Source: Burkholderiaceae bacterium
GTDB taxonomy: Bacteria; Pseudomonadota; Gammaproteobacteria; Burkholderiales; Burkholderiaceae_C
Reading direction: 5' to 3'
Assembly (NCBI GenBank): GCA_030123545.1
Contig: CP126124.1
Coordinates: 2,604,001-2,668,000, forward strand
DNA length: 64,000 nucleotides
The notes beneath the pieces are model-generated. The model ran no database searches and was not told the origin of the DNA. It saw only the letters and a program-made list of their open reading frames with translations. Made by a program: the position numbers and the translations under genes. Positions 53,164 to 63,527 of the stretch are shown here, piece by piece. Numbering within the stretch: position 1 is the stretch's first letter; every line of letters begins with the position of its first letter.

Positions 53164-53922
53164 ATGGAAATCAACGGCAAGGTGTTCATCGTCACCGGCG
53201 GCGCGTCGGGCCTGGGCGCGGGCACCGCGCGCATGCTCGGGGAGCGCGGCGGCAAGGTGGTGGTCGCCGACATGCAGGTCGAGTTGGGCGAGCAGGTCGC
53301 GCGCGAGATCGGCGGCGCGTTCGTGCGGTGCGATGTCAGCAGCGAGGCCGACGGCCAGACGGCGGTGGCCAAGGCGGTCTCGCTCGGCAAGCTGATGGGG
53401 CTGGTCAACTGCGCCGGCATCGCGCCGGCCGAGAAGACCGTCGGCAAGAACGGCCCGCACAGCCTGGCGGTGTTTTCCAAGACCGTGACGGTGAACCTGA
53501 TCGGCAGCTTCAACATGATCCGCCTTAGCGCCGAGGCGATGGGCAAGAACGAACCCGAGGCCACCGGCGAGCGCGGCGTGCTGATCTCGACCGCGTCGGT
53601 CGCCGCGTTCGACGGGCAGATCGGCCAGGCCGCATACAGCGCATCCAAAGGCGGCGTGGTCGGCATGACGCTGCCGATCGCGCGCGACCTCGCGAGGAGC
53701 GGCATCCGCAACATGACGATCGCGCCCGGCATCTTCGGCACGCCGATGCTGTTCGGCATGCCCAAGGAGGTGCAGGACGCGCTGGCCGCGACCGTGCCGT
53801 TCCCGAGCCGGCTCGGCACGCCGCAGGACTACGCGAAGCTGGTCTGCCACATCTTCGAGAACGACATGCTCAACGGCGAGGTGATCCGCCTCGACGGCGC
53901 GATCAGGATGGCGCCGAAGTAG
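53164..53922 (+). CDS. Short-chain dehydrogenase, 3-hydroxyacyl-CoA dehydrogenase type II-like
   Basis: 252 residues. NAD-binding motif VTGGASGLGAGTARML, catalytic Ser in STASVAAFDGQIG, and YSASKGG with Tyr and Lys. The mid-region LVNCAGIAPAEKTVGKNGPHSL is characteristic of HSD10-type enzymes that oxidise 3-hydroxyacyl-CoAs (for example 2-methyl-3-hydroxybutyryl-CoA). AAGGAG precedes the ATG. The convergent acyl-CoA ligase gene fits a fatty/branched acid pathway. Confidence 0.92.
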   Translation: MEINGKVFIVTGGASGLGAGTARMLGERGGKVVVADMQVELGEQVAREIGGAFVRCDVSSEADGQTAVAKAVSLGKLMGLVNCAGIAPAEKTVGKNGPHSLAVFSKTVTVNLIGSFNMIRLSAEAMGKNEPEATGERGVLISTASVAAFDGQIGQAAYSASKGGVVGMTLPIARDLARSGIRNMTIAPGIFGTPMLFGMPKEVQDALAATVPFPSRLGTPQDYAKLVCHIFENDMLNGEVIRLDGAIRMAPK

Positions 53923-53956
53923 CCGGGCCCGCAACGTGTCGCGACGCGCGGCCCCG

Positions 53957-54023
53957 GATTTTTTGCATCAAATATGCCGCAAGCGGAGAGCCAATAATGG
54001 CTTTACGCTATCGATTTAATAGT
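53957..54023 (-). repeat. AT-rich palindromic repeat copy between convergent genes
   Basis: Core ACGCTA (54005-54010), nine bases, TAGT (54020-54023). On the minus strand the tail ends CGCTTGCGGC, ATATTTGATGC, as in the feoB copy (GCTTGAGAGC, ATTTTCATC). It lies between the 3' ends of the SDR and acyl-CoA ligase genes, so it may serve as a bidirectional terminator. Confidence 0.55.
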
Positions 54024-54032
54024 ATCGCTGGT

Positions 54033-55691
54033 TCAGACGTCAATCGCCGCCGCCGACCCCGCACGCTTGCGCAACTCGAACTTCTGAATCTTGCCGGTGC
54101 TGGTCTTCGGCAGTTCGCCGAACACCACGGCGCGCGGCACCTTGAAGCCGGCCAGGTGCTTCTTGCAGTGCGCGACGATGTCCTCGGGCCGGGTCGTGGC
54201 GCCGGCTTTCAGTTCGACGAAGGCGCAGGGCGTCTCGCCCCATTTGGCGTCGGGCTTGGCGACGACCGCGGCGGCCAGCACGTCGGGATGCCGATACAGC
54301 ACGTCCTCGACCTCGATCGACGAGATGTTCTCGCCACCGGAGATGATGATGTCCTTGCTGCGGTCCTTGATCTTGATGTAGCCGTCCGGGTACTGCACAG
54401 CCAGGTCGCCCGAATGGAACCAGCCGCCGGCGAACGCCTCGTCGGTCGCCTTCGGGTTCTTCAGGTAGCCCTTCATCGCGATGTTGCCGCGGAACATGAT
54501 CTCGCCCATGGTCTCGCCGTCCCACGGCACCGGCTGCATCGTCTCTGCATCGAGCACCCGCGCGTCGCGCTCCAAGTGGTAGCGCACGCCCTGGCGCGCG
54601 TTCAGCCGCGCGCGCTCGCCGACGTCGAACCGATCCCACTCGTCGTGCTTCGCGCAGACCGTCGCCGGCCCGTAGACCTCGGTCAGCCCGTAGACGTGGG
54701 TCAGGTCGAACCCCATTTTCTCCATGCCCTCGATCATCGACGCCGGCGGCGCAGCGCCGGCCACCATGGCCTTCACCCCCCCTTGCGCAAGGTTCCGCAC
54801 GCCGGCCTTCATCGCGTCGGGCGCATTCACCAGCAGGCCGTGCACGATAGGCGCGCCGCAGTAGTGCGTGACGCCGTGGTCGCGGATCGCGTCGAAGATC
54901 GCCTGCGCCTCGACCCGGCGCAGGCAGACGTTGACGCCGGCGCGCGCCGCCACGGTCCACGGAAAGCACCAGCCGTTGCAGTGGAACATCGGCAGCGTCC
55001 ACAGGTAGACCGGGTGCTTGGGCATGTCCCATTCGAGAATGTTCGAGATCGCGTTGATCGCCGCGCCGCGGTGGTGGTAGACCACGCCCTTCGGGTTGCC
55101 GGTGGTGCCTGACGTGTAGTTCAGCGCGATCGCGTCCCATTCGTCGGCGGGAAGTTCCCAGGCGAAGTCCGCGTCGCCGCCGGCGACGAAGTCGTCATAG
55201 TCGCTGCTCCCGATCCTCGTGGTCTCCCCGGTGTACAGCGGATCGGTCACGTCGATCACCAGCAGCGGCGCCTTCGACTGGCGCAGCGCCAGCGCACGCG
55301 CCAGCGCCGGCGCGAACTCGGGGTCGACGATCACCACCTTGGCCTCGCCGTGGTCCAGCATGAACGCGACCGTCTCCGGATCGAGCCGGGTGTTCAGCGC
55401 ATTGAGCACCGCACCCGCCATCGGGATGCCGAAGTGCGCTTCCACCATCGGCGGCGTATTGGGCAGCATCACGGCCACGGTATCGTTCTTCGCGACCCCG
55501 TGCCGGGCCAGCGCGCTCGCCAATTGCACGCAGCGCCGGTACAGCTCGCCCCAGGTTCGGTGCAGCGCGCCGTGCACCACCGCGAGGCGGTCCGGATACA
55601 CCTCGGCCGAGCGCGCGAGGAACGACAGCGGCGACAGCGGCGCATGATTCGCCGCATTGCGCGGCAGGTTCTGATCGTAGATGCTGACCAT
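54033..55691 (-). CDS. Medium/long-chain acyl-CoA ligase (AMP-binding)
   Basis: 552 residues, ANL superfamily. P-loop YTSGTTGNPKGVVYHH, A5 motif VYGLTEVYGP, A7 GWFHSGDLAVQYPDGYIKIKDRSKDIIISGGENISS, and the C-terminal Lys region PKTSTGKIQKFELR. It resembles the FadD/DmdB-type family acting on medium-chain or short-chain acids, but the substrate is not decided here. Probable partner of the convergent dehydrogenase. Start at MVSIYDQN. Confidence 0.92.
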   Translation of the reverse strand: MVSIYDQNLPRNAANHAPLSPLSFLARSAEVYPDRLAVVHGALHRTWGELYRRCVQLASALARHGVAKNDTVAVMLPNTPPMVEAHFGIPMAGAVLNALNTRLDPETVAFMLDHGEAKVVIVDPEFAPALARALALRQSKAPLLVIDVTDPLYTGETTRIGSSDYDDFVAGGDADFAWELPADEWDAIALNYTSGTTGNPKGVVYHHRGAAINAISNILEWDMPKHPVYLWTLPMFHCNGWCFPWTVAARAGVNVCLRRVEAQAIFDAIRDHGVTHYCGAPIVHGLLVNAPDAMKAGVRNLAQGGVKAMVAGAAPPASMIEGMEKMGFDLTHVYGLTEVYGPATVCAKHDEWDRFDVGERARLNARQGVRYHLERDARVLDAETMQPVPWDGETMGEIMFRGNIAMKGYLKNPKATDEAFAGGWFHSGDLAVQYPDGYIKIKDRSKDIIISGGENISSIEVEDVLYRHPDVLAAAVVAKPDAKWGETPCAFVELKAGATTRPEDIVAHCKKHLAGFKVPRAVVFGELPKTSTGKIQKFELRKRAGSAAAIDV

Positions 55692-55774
55692 TCAGGGCTC
55701 CTGGGTTGCGCTGCGATCCCGATAGCTTAATCCCGACGGTTCGACCGGGACGCGACTGCGGACACAATAGCGGC

Positions 55775-57646
55775 GTGAGCATTCCGCAGGCCTTCATCCA
55801 GGAGCTTCTGGCCCGCGCCGACGTGGTCGAGGTGGTCGGCCGCCATGTGCAGCTCAAGAAAAGCGGCGCGAACTACATGGGACTGTGCCCGTTCCATGCT
55901 GAAAAATCCCCGAGTTTCTGCGTCAGCCCGACGCGCCAGACCTTCCACTGCTTCGGCTGCGGCGCGCACGGCAGCGCTTTGGGCTTCCTGATGGACCATG
56001 CAGGCATGAGCTACGTCGAGGCGATCGAGTCGCTCGCGCAGGAGTTCGGCCTGCAAGTGCCTGAAGACGGCGCGTCGGGCCCGGACCGGGCTCGCGCCGC
56101 CGCCGAGCGCCAGCGGCAGGCCACGCTGTCGGACGTGCTCGCGAAGGCCGCCGGCGCGTACCGCAGGCAGCTGCGCGAGTCGCCGCGCGCGATCGACTAC
56201 CTGAAGGGCCGCGGTCTGTCGGGCGAGATCGCGGCCCGCTTCGGACTCGGCTACGCGCCGCCCGGCTGGCGCACGCTGGCCGGCGTGTTCCCCGACTACG
56301 ACGACCCGCTGCTGACCGAAAGCGGCCTGGTGATCACCGGCGCGGACGACGCGGACAAGCGCTACGACCGCTTCCGCGACCGCATCATGTTCCCGATCCG
56401 CAATGTGCGCGGCGAATGCATCGCGTTCGGCGGGCGCGTGCTTGGGGACGAAAAGCCGAAGTACCTGAACTCGCCCGAAACCCCGGTGTTCCACAAGGGC
56501 CGCGAGCTGTACGGGCTGTTCGAGGCGCGCGCGTCGCTGCGCGAACACGGCTTCGCGCTGGTCACCGAGGGCTACATGGACGTGGTGGCGCTGGCGCAGC
56601 TCGGATTTCCGAACGCGGTGGCGACGCTCGGCACCGCCTGCACCGGCGAGCATGTGCAAAAGCTGTTTCGCCACACCGACAGCGTGGTGTTCAGCTTCGA
56701 CGGCGACGCGGCCGGCCGCACGGCCGCGCGGCGCGCGCTCGATGCCGCGCTGCCGCACGCGGGCGACCGGCGCAGCGTCCGCTTCCTGTTCCTGCCGGAT
56801 GATCACGACCCTGACAGCTACATCCGCGCGTTCGGCCGCGACGCGTTCGCGCGCGCGCTGGCCGAGGCCCTGCCGCTGTCGCGGTTCATGATCGACGCCG
56901 CGCGCGAGGGCTGCGACCTGGCCGAGGCCGAAGGGCGCGCCCGGCTCGCCAGCAACGCGGCGCCGCTGTGGCGCGCGCTGCCGCAGGGCGCTTTGAGACG
57001 CCAGTTGCTGGGCGAACTGGCGGGGCTGGTGCAACTCGCAGTGCCCGAACTTGCGCAGCTCTGGGGCGACGAGCCCGCCGGCGCACCACGGCAGCACGCG
57101 ACCCGGCAAAACTATCAAAACAATAGCAACCCACGTATGTTTCATACGGGCCCTGTCGACGATTCGCTTGCAAATCCGGCGCGCGGCGGCGGATTCGCGC
57201 CGCGCGCGGGCCCGAGCAGCCGCGCCGACCACGCCGCGCGCATCCTGCTCGCGCGCCTCGCCGCGTGGGACGGCCTCTCCAGCGAAGACCATGCGCTGCT
57301 GTGCGCGCTGCCGCCGCCGCACGGCCCGCTGTTCGCCTGGCTCGAGAGCCAGTTGCTCGAGCACGGCGCGCAGCCCTGGGCCGCGCTGCGCGAGGGCCTG
57401 CGCGGACACGCGAGCGAGGCGCTGGCGCTGAAGGCCGCCGCGCTGCTGCAGGAGGCGCAGACGGGCGACGAATCCGCGGCCGACGACGCGCTCGACGAAC
57501 TGCGCGGCCTGCTGAACGGGATGCACATCGACCGGCTGAAGCGGCAGGAAACCGAAGCGCTGGACGCGAACGACCCCGAGCGCTACCGCCGGCTGCATGC
57601 GCAGCGGCTCGAACGCGCCGGCGCCGGAAGCGCAAATCCTTCTTGA
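55775..57646 (+). CDS. dnaG: DNA primase DnaG
   Basis: 623 residues from a GTG start at 55775 (MSIPQAFIQELLARADVV). CHC2 zinc finger CPFHAEKSPSFCVSPTRQTFHCFGCGAHG. RNA polymerase core and Toprim: RHIMFPIRNVRGECIAFGGRVLG-like segment, LVTEGYMDVVAL with the catalytic Glu, and FSFDGDAAGRTAARRAL with the Asp residues. The C-terminal helicase-binding domain starts after a linker where an AT-rich repeat (57108-57170) encodes NYQNNSNPRMFHTGPV. Followed by rpoD, the dnaG-rpoD part of the macromolecular synthesis operon. Confidence 0.96.
   Translation: MSIPQAFIQELLARADVVEVVGRHVQLKKSGANYMGLCPFHAEKSPSFCVSPTRQTFHCFGCGAHGSALGFLMDHAGMSYVEAIESLAQEFGLQVPEDGASGPDRARAAAERQRQATLSDVLAKAAGAYRRQLRESPRAIDYLKGRGLSGEIAARFGLGYAPPGWRTLAGVFPDYDDPLLTESGLVITGADDADKRYDRFRDRIMFPIRNVRGECIAFGGRVLGDEKPKYLNSPETPVFHKGRELYGLFEARASLREHGFALVTEGYMDVVALAQLGFPNAVATLGTACTGEHVQKLFRHTDSVVFSFDGDAAGRTAARRALDAALPHAGDRRSVRFLFLPDDHDPDSYIRAFGRDAFARALAEALPLSRFMIDAAREGCDLAEAEGRARLASNAAPLWRALPQGALRRQLLGELAGLVQLAVPELAQLWGDEPAGAPRQHATRQNYQNNSNPRMFHTGPVDDSLANPARGGGFAPRAGPSSRADHAARILLARLAAWDGLSSEDHALLCALPPPHGPLFAWLESQLLEHGAQPWAALREGLRGHASEALALKAAALLQEAQTGDESAADDALDELRGLLNGMHIDRLKRQETEALDANDPERYRRLHAQRLERAGAGSANPS
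57108..57170 (+). repeat. AT-rich palindromic repeat copy, inside dnaG
   Basis: ACTA (57111-57114), nine bases, TAGCAA (57124-57129), read on the minus strand as TTGCTA-N9-TAGT. The matching pcm sequence is AACTACGAAAAAGATAGCAA: 16 of 20 bases agree. The tail CCCACGTATG and CGGGCCCTG is diverged. It falls in the DnaG interdomain linker and is read in frame. Confidence 0.6.
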
Positions 57647-57948
57647 CCGCCCCGTCAGCTATCCCTTGAAAACGGGGCGCGCCGGTATAATGTAGGGTTT
57701 ACCGACCGCAAGAGCGACAGCAACACCTCCGGGCCGGCCGAGCGATGACCACGCGTGCACGACAGGCCAACCTACCGCAAGGATTGCATCCCAAATGTTC
57801 GCCCAGACATCTTGCGGTTGACGGTGCGCCGGATCGTCCCGCAGGGCGTCCGTCGCTGACGCCGTCCGCGCCAGAGTCTGGCGCACAAATTTACGTACGA
57901 TTGCCTGCGCCCGTGTTCGCCCTGCGTTGAAAGCTCAGAGGTTGCCTC
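57647..57948. other. dnaG-rpoD intergenic region with probable rpoD promoter
   Basis: 302 bases without a supported gene. TATAAT at 57686-57691 is a perfect -10 box. TTGAAA at 57666-57671 is the nearest -35-like hexamer but only 14 bases away, so its use is doubtful. The remainder has no clear terminator, so rpoD may also be read from dnaG. Confidence 0.5.
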
Positions 57949-60324
<2,376 letters not shown>

Positions 60325-60344
60325 CCGCAGCGCTTGCAACGCAG

Positions 60345-60386
60345 AACGCCTCGCGCCCCGTTCGGGGGCGCGAGGCGTTTCTCTTT
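60345..60386 (+). terminator. rpoD terminator
   Basis: Perfect 15-bp stem AACGCCTCGCGCCCC / GGGGCGCGAGGCGTT with a 5-base loop, then TCTCTTTC. Starts 20 bases after the rpoD stop. It may also slow transcription arriving from ligB on the other strand. Confidence 0.85.
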
Positions 60387-60420
60387 CGGTGCAGACCGCA
60401 GAGTCCGCGCCGGCCAACCG

Positions 60421-61269
60421 TCAGGCGGCTTCCAGCGCCAGCAGGCCGGTTGCGGTGTTGGAGATCGGGAGGTGGTAGTTGCTGTGCACCTTGCGCACAC
60501 GCGCGCTGCCCGCGCTGCCGAGCGCGCCCCGCATCGCCAGCCATGACAGCAATTCGACTCCTTGCGTGCCGGTCAACTCGATCAAGTCCTGAATGCTGTA
60601 CTGCGTGACCCATTCCGGATTGAACTGCATGCTCTCGATGAACTGCAGATCGAACGCCTTGTTGATGAAGCCGGCGCGCTCACCGTCGAGCTGGTGCGAC
60701 AGACCGCCCGATCCGATCACCAGCACCTTCTTGTCGCTGCTCCAGGAACGGATGGCCTCGCCGACCGCGCGGCCGAGCGCGTAGGTCCGGCGCGGGGTCG
60801 GCAGCGGCAACTGCACCGTGTTGATGCAGATCGGAACGATCTGCACCGGGCAGTCGCCTTCAGGCCACAGCAGCTTGAGCGGCAGCGTCACCGCATGATC
60901 GACCTCCACTTCCTGGCAACTGACCACGTCGAATTCGCGCTCGACCAGCGTTTCGATCACGTGCCACGACAGATCCAGCTCGCCGCGGATCGACGGCAGC
61001 GTCGGAATGCCCCAGCCCTCGTCCGCGTTGCGGTACTCGGCTGCCGCGCCGACCGCAAAGGTCGGCATCTTGTCGAGGAAGAAATTCAGGCCGTGGTCGT
61101 TGTGGAAGATCACGACGACGTCGGGCCGCGCGGTGGCGAGCCAGTCGCGGATCGGCGGATAGCCGTCGAAAAACGGCTTCCAGTACGGATCCTGCTGAAG
61201 ATTCTTCGCGATCGCGCCGCCGATCGCCGGGATGTGAGACGTGCCCACGCTGCCTATGAGTTTGGCCAT
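60421..61269 (-). CDS. ligB: Class III extradiol dioxygenase beta subunit (LigB-like)
   Basis: 282 residues. Catalytic subunit of protocatechuate 4,5-dioxygenase or a close relative (gallate dioxygenase). His12 in GTSHIPAIGGAI and the pair FHNDHGLNFF (His56/His59 region) supply iron and catalytic ligands; WGIPTLPS and GSGGLSHQLDGER are family segments. Downstream of ligA in an operon; together they open the ring of protocatechuate between C4 and C5. Substrate could also be a related catechol. Confidence 0.9.
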   Translation of the reverse strand: MAKLIGSVGTSHIPAIGGAIAKNLQQDPYWKPFFDGYPPIRDWLATARPDVVVIFHNDHGLNFFLDKMPTFAVGAAAEYRNADEGWGIPTLPSIRGELDLSWHVIETLVEREFDVVSCQEVEVDHAVTLPLKLLWPEGDCPVQIVPICINTVQLPLPTPRRTYALGRAVGEAIRSWSSDKKVLVIGSGGLSHQLDGERAGFINKAFDLQFIESMQFNPEWVTQYSIQDLIELTGTQGVELLSWLAMRGALGSAGSARVRKVHSNYHLPISNTATGLLALEAA

Positions 61270-61281
61270 GATGTCGATCTC

Positions 61282-61632
61282 CTATTGATTCGCGGCAGCG
61301 CGCAGCTTGGCGCGGAATTCTTCCTTGGTCATGCCGGTCTGCTGCGCGCCGATGTCCTGCACGTCGAGGCCGAAGATCCCGGCAAACTTGGCCAGGTAGT
61401 AGGCGTGACCCCCGACCGCGATCAGGTCCAGCACCTTGCGCGAGCGAACCGCCGCCGCCTGCTGCTCGTTCAGGCCATACTTGCGCATGTAGGCTTCCTC
61501 GTCGGCCTGGAACGCCGCGCGGTTCTCGGCCGAATTGAACGAATAGCACATCTTGTTGAGCGCATAGCCCTTGCGCGCCTGGGCGCCGTCGAACGGCGTG
61601 GTGCCCGGAATTTCTCGAAACGCTGTCGTCAC
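61282..61632 (-). CDS. ligA: Protocatechuate 4,5-dioxygenase alpha subunit (LigA)
   Basis: 116 residues from GTG at 61632, chosen because AGGAG lies about six bases upstream; a GTG seven codons earlier (61653) is possible. The small subunit caps the LigB active site. LigA family segments: PGTTPFDGAQARKGYALNKMCYSFNSAENRAAFQADEEAYMRKYGL and the C-terminal GGHAYYLAKFAGIFGLDVQDIGAQQTGMTKEEFRAKL. It stands 12 bases before ligB. Confidence 0.9.
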   Translation of the reverse strand: MTTAFREIPGTTPFDGAQARKGYALNKMCYSFNSAENRAAFQADEEAYMRKYGLNEQQAAAVRSRKVLDLIAVGGHAYYLAKFAGIFGLDVQDIGAQQTGMTKEEFRAKLRAAANQ

Positions 61633-61690
61633 GTCAATCTCCTGATAGTCCACGGATTCATCCCTGTCCGATCGAACTATCGGTGAATTG

Positions 61691-61725
61691 TTGAAATATT
61701 TAAATGTTTCAATGATCATATGATC
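61691..61725. promoter_or_regulatory. Divergent ligA/lysR operator with two palindromes
   Basis: Two AT-rich palindromes. The first (61691-61712) has TTGAAA and TTTCAA arms around ATTTAAAT and is palindromic at 20 of 22 positions. The second, GATCATATGATC (61714-61725), is perfect and abuts the lysR start codon. Divergent LysR regulators often bind such sites near their own gene. Confidence 0.65.
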
Positions 61726-61726
61726 C

Positions 61727-62686
61727 ATGAGCAAATTCGATTGGTCCGATCTGGACGCACGCCTGCTGCGGCTGCTGCTCGCCGTGCTCGACTCGGGTTC
61801 GATCACCGGTGCCGCGCGGCAGCTGGGCGTCACGCAATCCGCGGTAAGCCACCAGCTGGACAAGCTTCGCGCGATCGTCGGTGGCGCACTGTTCGTCAAG
61901 TCGGGGCGCGGCATCGTCGCGACATCGAGGGCCGAAGCGCTGGCGCCGCAGGCGCGTGAATTGCTGAACGCGCTGGAACGCTTCGCCCATGCGGACGCAT
62001 TCGATCCTGCGCGCTGGCAGGCGACGTTCACGATCGCCGCGAACGACTTCCAGCGCGACCTGCTGCTGCCGCTGCTGGTGGCGCGGCTGCGCGCGCAGGC
62101 CCCAGGGGTTTCGCTGCGGGTCATCCCATCCGACGTGCCGACGCTGGACATGTTGCGCAATGAACACTGCCAGCTTGCGGTCAGCCCGCGTCCGCCCGAG
62201 GGCAGCGACATCATGCAAAAGCGCCTGTTCGAGGACCGCTATCGCGTGTTCTACGACCCCGCGATCCGCGCCGCCCCGCGCAATCGGGCCCAGTACCTCG
62301 CAGCCGCCCACGCCACCGTGCTCTACGAGCCGCGGCGCCAGCTCAATCTCGATCAATACCTGGAACGCCAAGGGTTCCGGCGCCATTTCGCGGTGCTGGT
62401 GCCCGGCTTTGCCGCGCTGCTGAGATTCGTGCAGGGCAGCGACCTGCTGGCCACGGCACCGGGCATGCTGCAGGCGCAATCGCTGCACGGCCTGGCGAGC
62501 GCTCGCGTGCCCCTGCCCTGCCCTGCGCTGCCGATGTACATGATCTGGCATCTGCGCCATCACCACGCCTCGGCGCACCGCTGGGTGCGCAGTCAACTCG
62601 ACAGCGTCTCGGCAGCCGTACGGCAACCGGCCGGCAACTCAGTCGTAGAGATCAATCCGCGGGTGCGCAACGCCGCCGAAACCTGA
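61727..62686 (+). CDS. LysR-type transcriptional regulator, divergent from ligAB
   Basis: 319 residues. N-terminal winged helix-turn-helix DWSDLDARLLRLLLAVLDSGSITGAARQLGVTQSAVSHQLDKLRAIVGGALFVKSGRG, then a substrate-binding domain (FTIAANDFQRDLLLPLLVARLRAQAPGVSLRVIPSD). Location and orientation suggest control of ligAB by protocatechuate or a ring-cleavage product; this is inferred. Confidence 0.91.
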   Translation: MSKFDWSDLDARLLRLLLAVLDSGSITGAARQLGVTQSAVSHQLDKLRAIVGGALFVKSGRGIVATSRAEALAPQARELLNALERFAHADAFDPARWQATFTIAANDFQRDLLLPLLVARLRAQAPGVSLRVIPSDVPTLDMLRNEHCQLAVSPRPPEGSDIMQKRLFEDRYRVFYDPAIRAAPRNRAQYLAAAHATVLYEPRRQLNLDQYLERQGFRRHFAVLVPGFAALLRFVQGSDLLATAPGMLQAQSLHGLASARVPLPCPALPMYMIWHLRHHHASAHRWVRSQLDSVSAAVRQPAGNSVVEINPRVRNAAET

Positions 62687-62706
62687 CGGTTGCGCGCGGG
62701 GCGGCT

Positions 62707-63465
62707 TCAGGCAGATTGCTGCGGCTGGCGCAGATACAACTCGACCAGCCGGTGGCGCTGCGCCGCGCCGACGTGCAAGGCCTCGGCGAGGTAGCGGTCG
62801 ATTCCGCCCCAATCGGCCTGCACGGCGGTCAGCGCGGCGTCGAGGAATTCGCGCTGCACCCGCCACAGCACCTGCACAACTTCGCGCGGTGCGCGTCCGG
62901 TGTCGATCTGCGGCGCACGAAACAGGTCGTTCGTCAGCAGATAGTCCTGCATCACCGTCTCGCGCGACACGCCGAGCGCCAGCAGGATCAAGGCCGCGGC
63001 AAAACCGGTGCGGTCCTTGCCGGCGGTGCAGTGGAACACCAGTGGTGTGTCGGTCTCGAGCAGGTGGCCAAACAGCTCGGCGAACCGTGCCGCGTTGTCG
63101 TGCACGAACGCGCGATAGGTCTGCTCCATCAGCCGCACGGTGTCCTGTGCGGTCACTGTGCGGCCGGCCTCGAGCAGGTCCTTCATCCGTTGCACCACCG
63201 TCGGCTCGATCGGCAGCGCATGCTGTACCACGCCCGGCAACTGGTACGGCGTGGCGGCGCGCTCGTGCGTCCCGCGCAGATCGAACGCCCGCGCCAGGCC
63301 GAGCGTCTGCAACTGCTGCAAGTCGTGGCCGGTCAACCCACCCAGCTGATCCGAGCGGAACAGGTGGCGCCAGCGCACCTGCTGCCCGGCTGCCGCCGGA
63401 TAACCACCGAGATCGCGGAAATTGCTGGCGCCTTCGAGGTTCAGGGAACGGGACGGATTCGGCAT
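62707..63465 (-). CDS. Tyrosine-protein phosphatase (IphP-like)
   Basis: 252 residues. Cys-dependent phosphatase: P-loop HCTAGKDRTGFAAALIL with catalytic Cys and Arg, and the N-terminal SNFRDLGGYPAAAGQQVRWRHLFRSDQL typical of the IphP/Tyr_phosphatase_3 family. Substrate (phosphotyrosine proteins or phosphoinositides) is unknown. Convergent with the LysR gene, 20 bases away. Confidence 0.92.
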   Translation of the reverse strand: MPNPSRSLNLEGASNFRDLGGYPAAAGQQVRWRHLFRSDQLGGLTGHDLQQLQTLGLARAFDLRGTHERAATPYQLPGVVQHALPIEPTVVQRMKDLLEAGRTVTAQDTVRLMEQTYRAFVHDNAARFAELFGHLLETDTPLVFHCTAGKDRTGFAAALILLALGVSRETVMQDYLLTNDLFRAPQIDTGRAPREVVQVLWRVQREFLDAALTAVQADWGGIDRYLAEALHVGAAQRHRLVELYLRQPQQSA

Positions 63466-63527
63466 AGCTCCGTTTATAACGGTGCAGCGCCGGTCGCGCT
63501 GACACCCATCGGACAGCCGACCTGCCC

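Noticed and set aside
57643..57691. Strong rpoD promoter using TTGACC at 57643
   Set aside because: The distance to the TATAAT box is 37 bases, far beyond the usable range; TTGAAA at 57666 is too close (14 bases).
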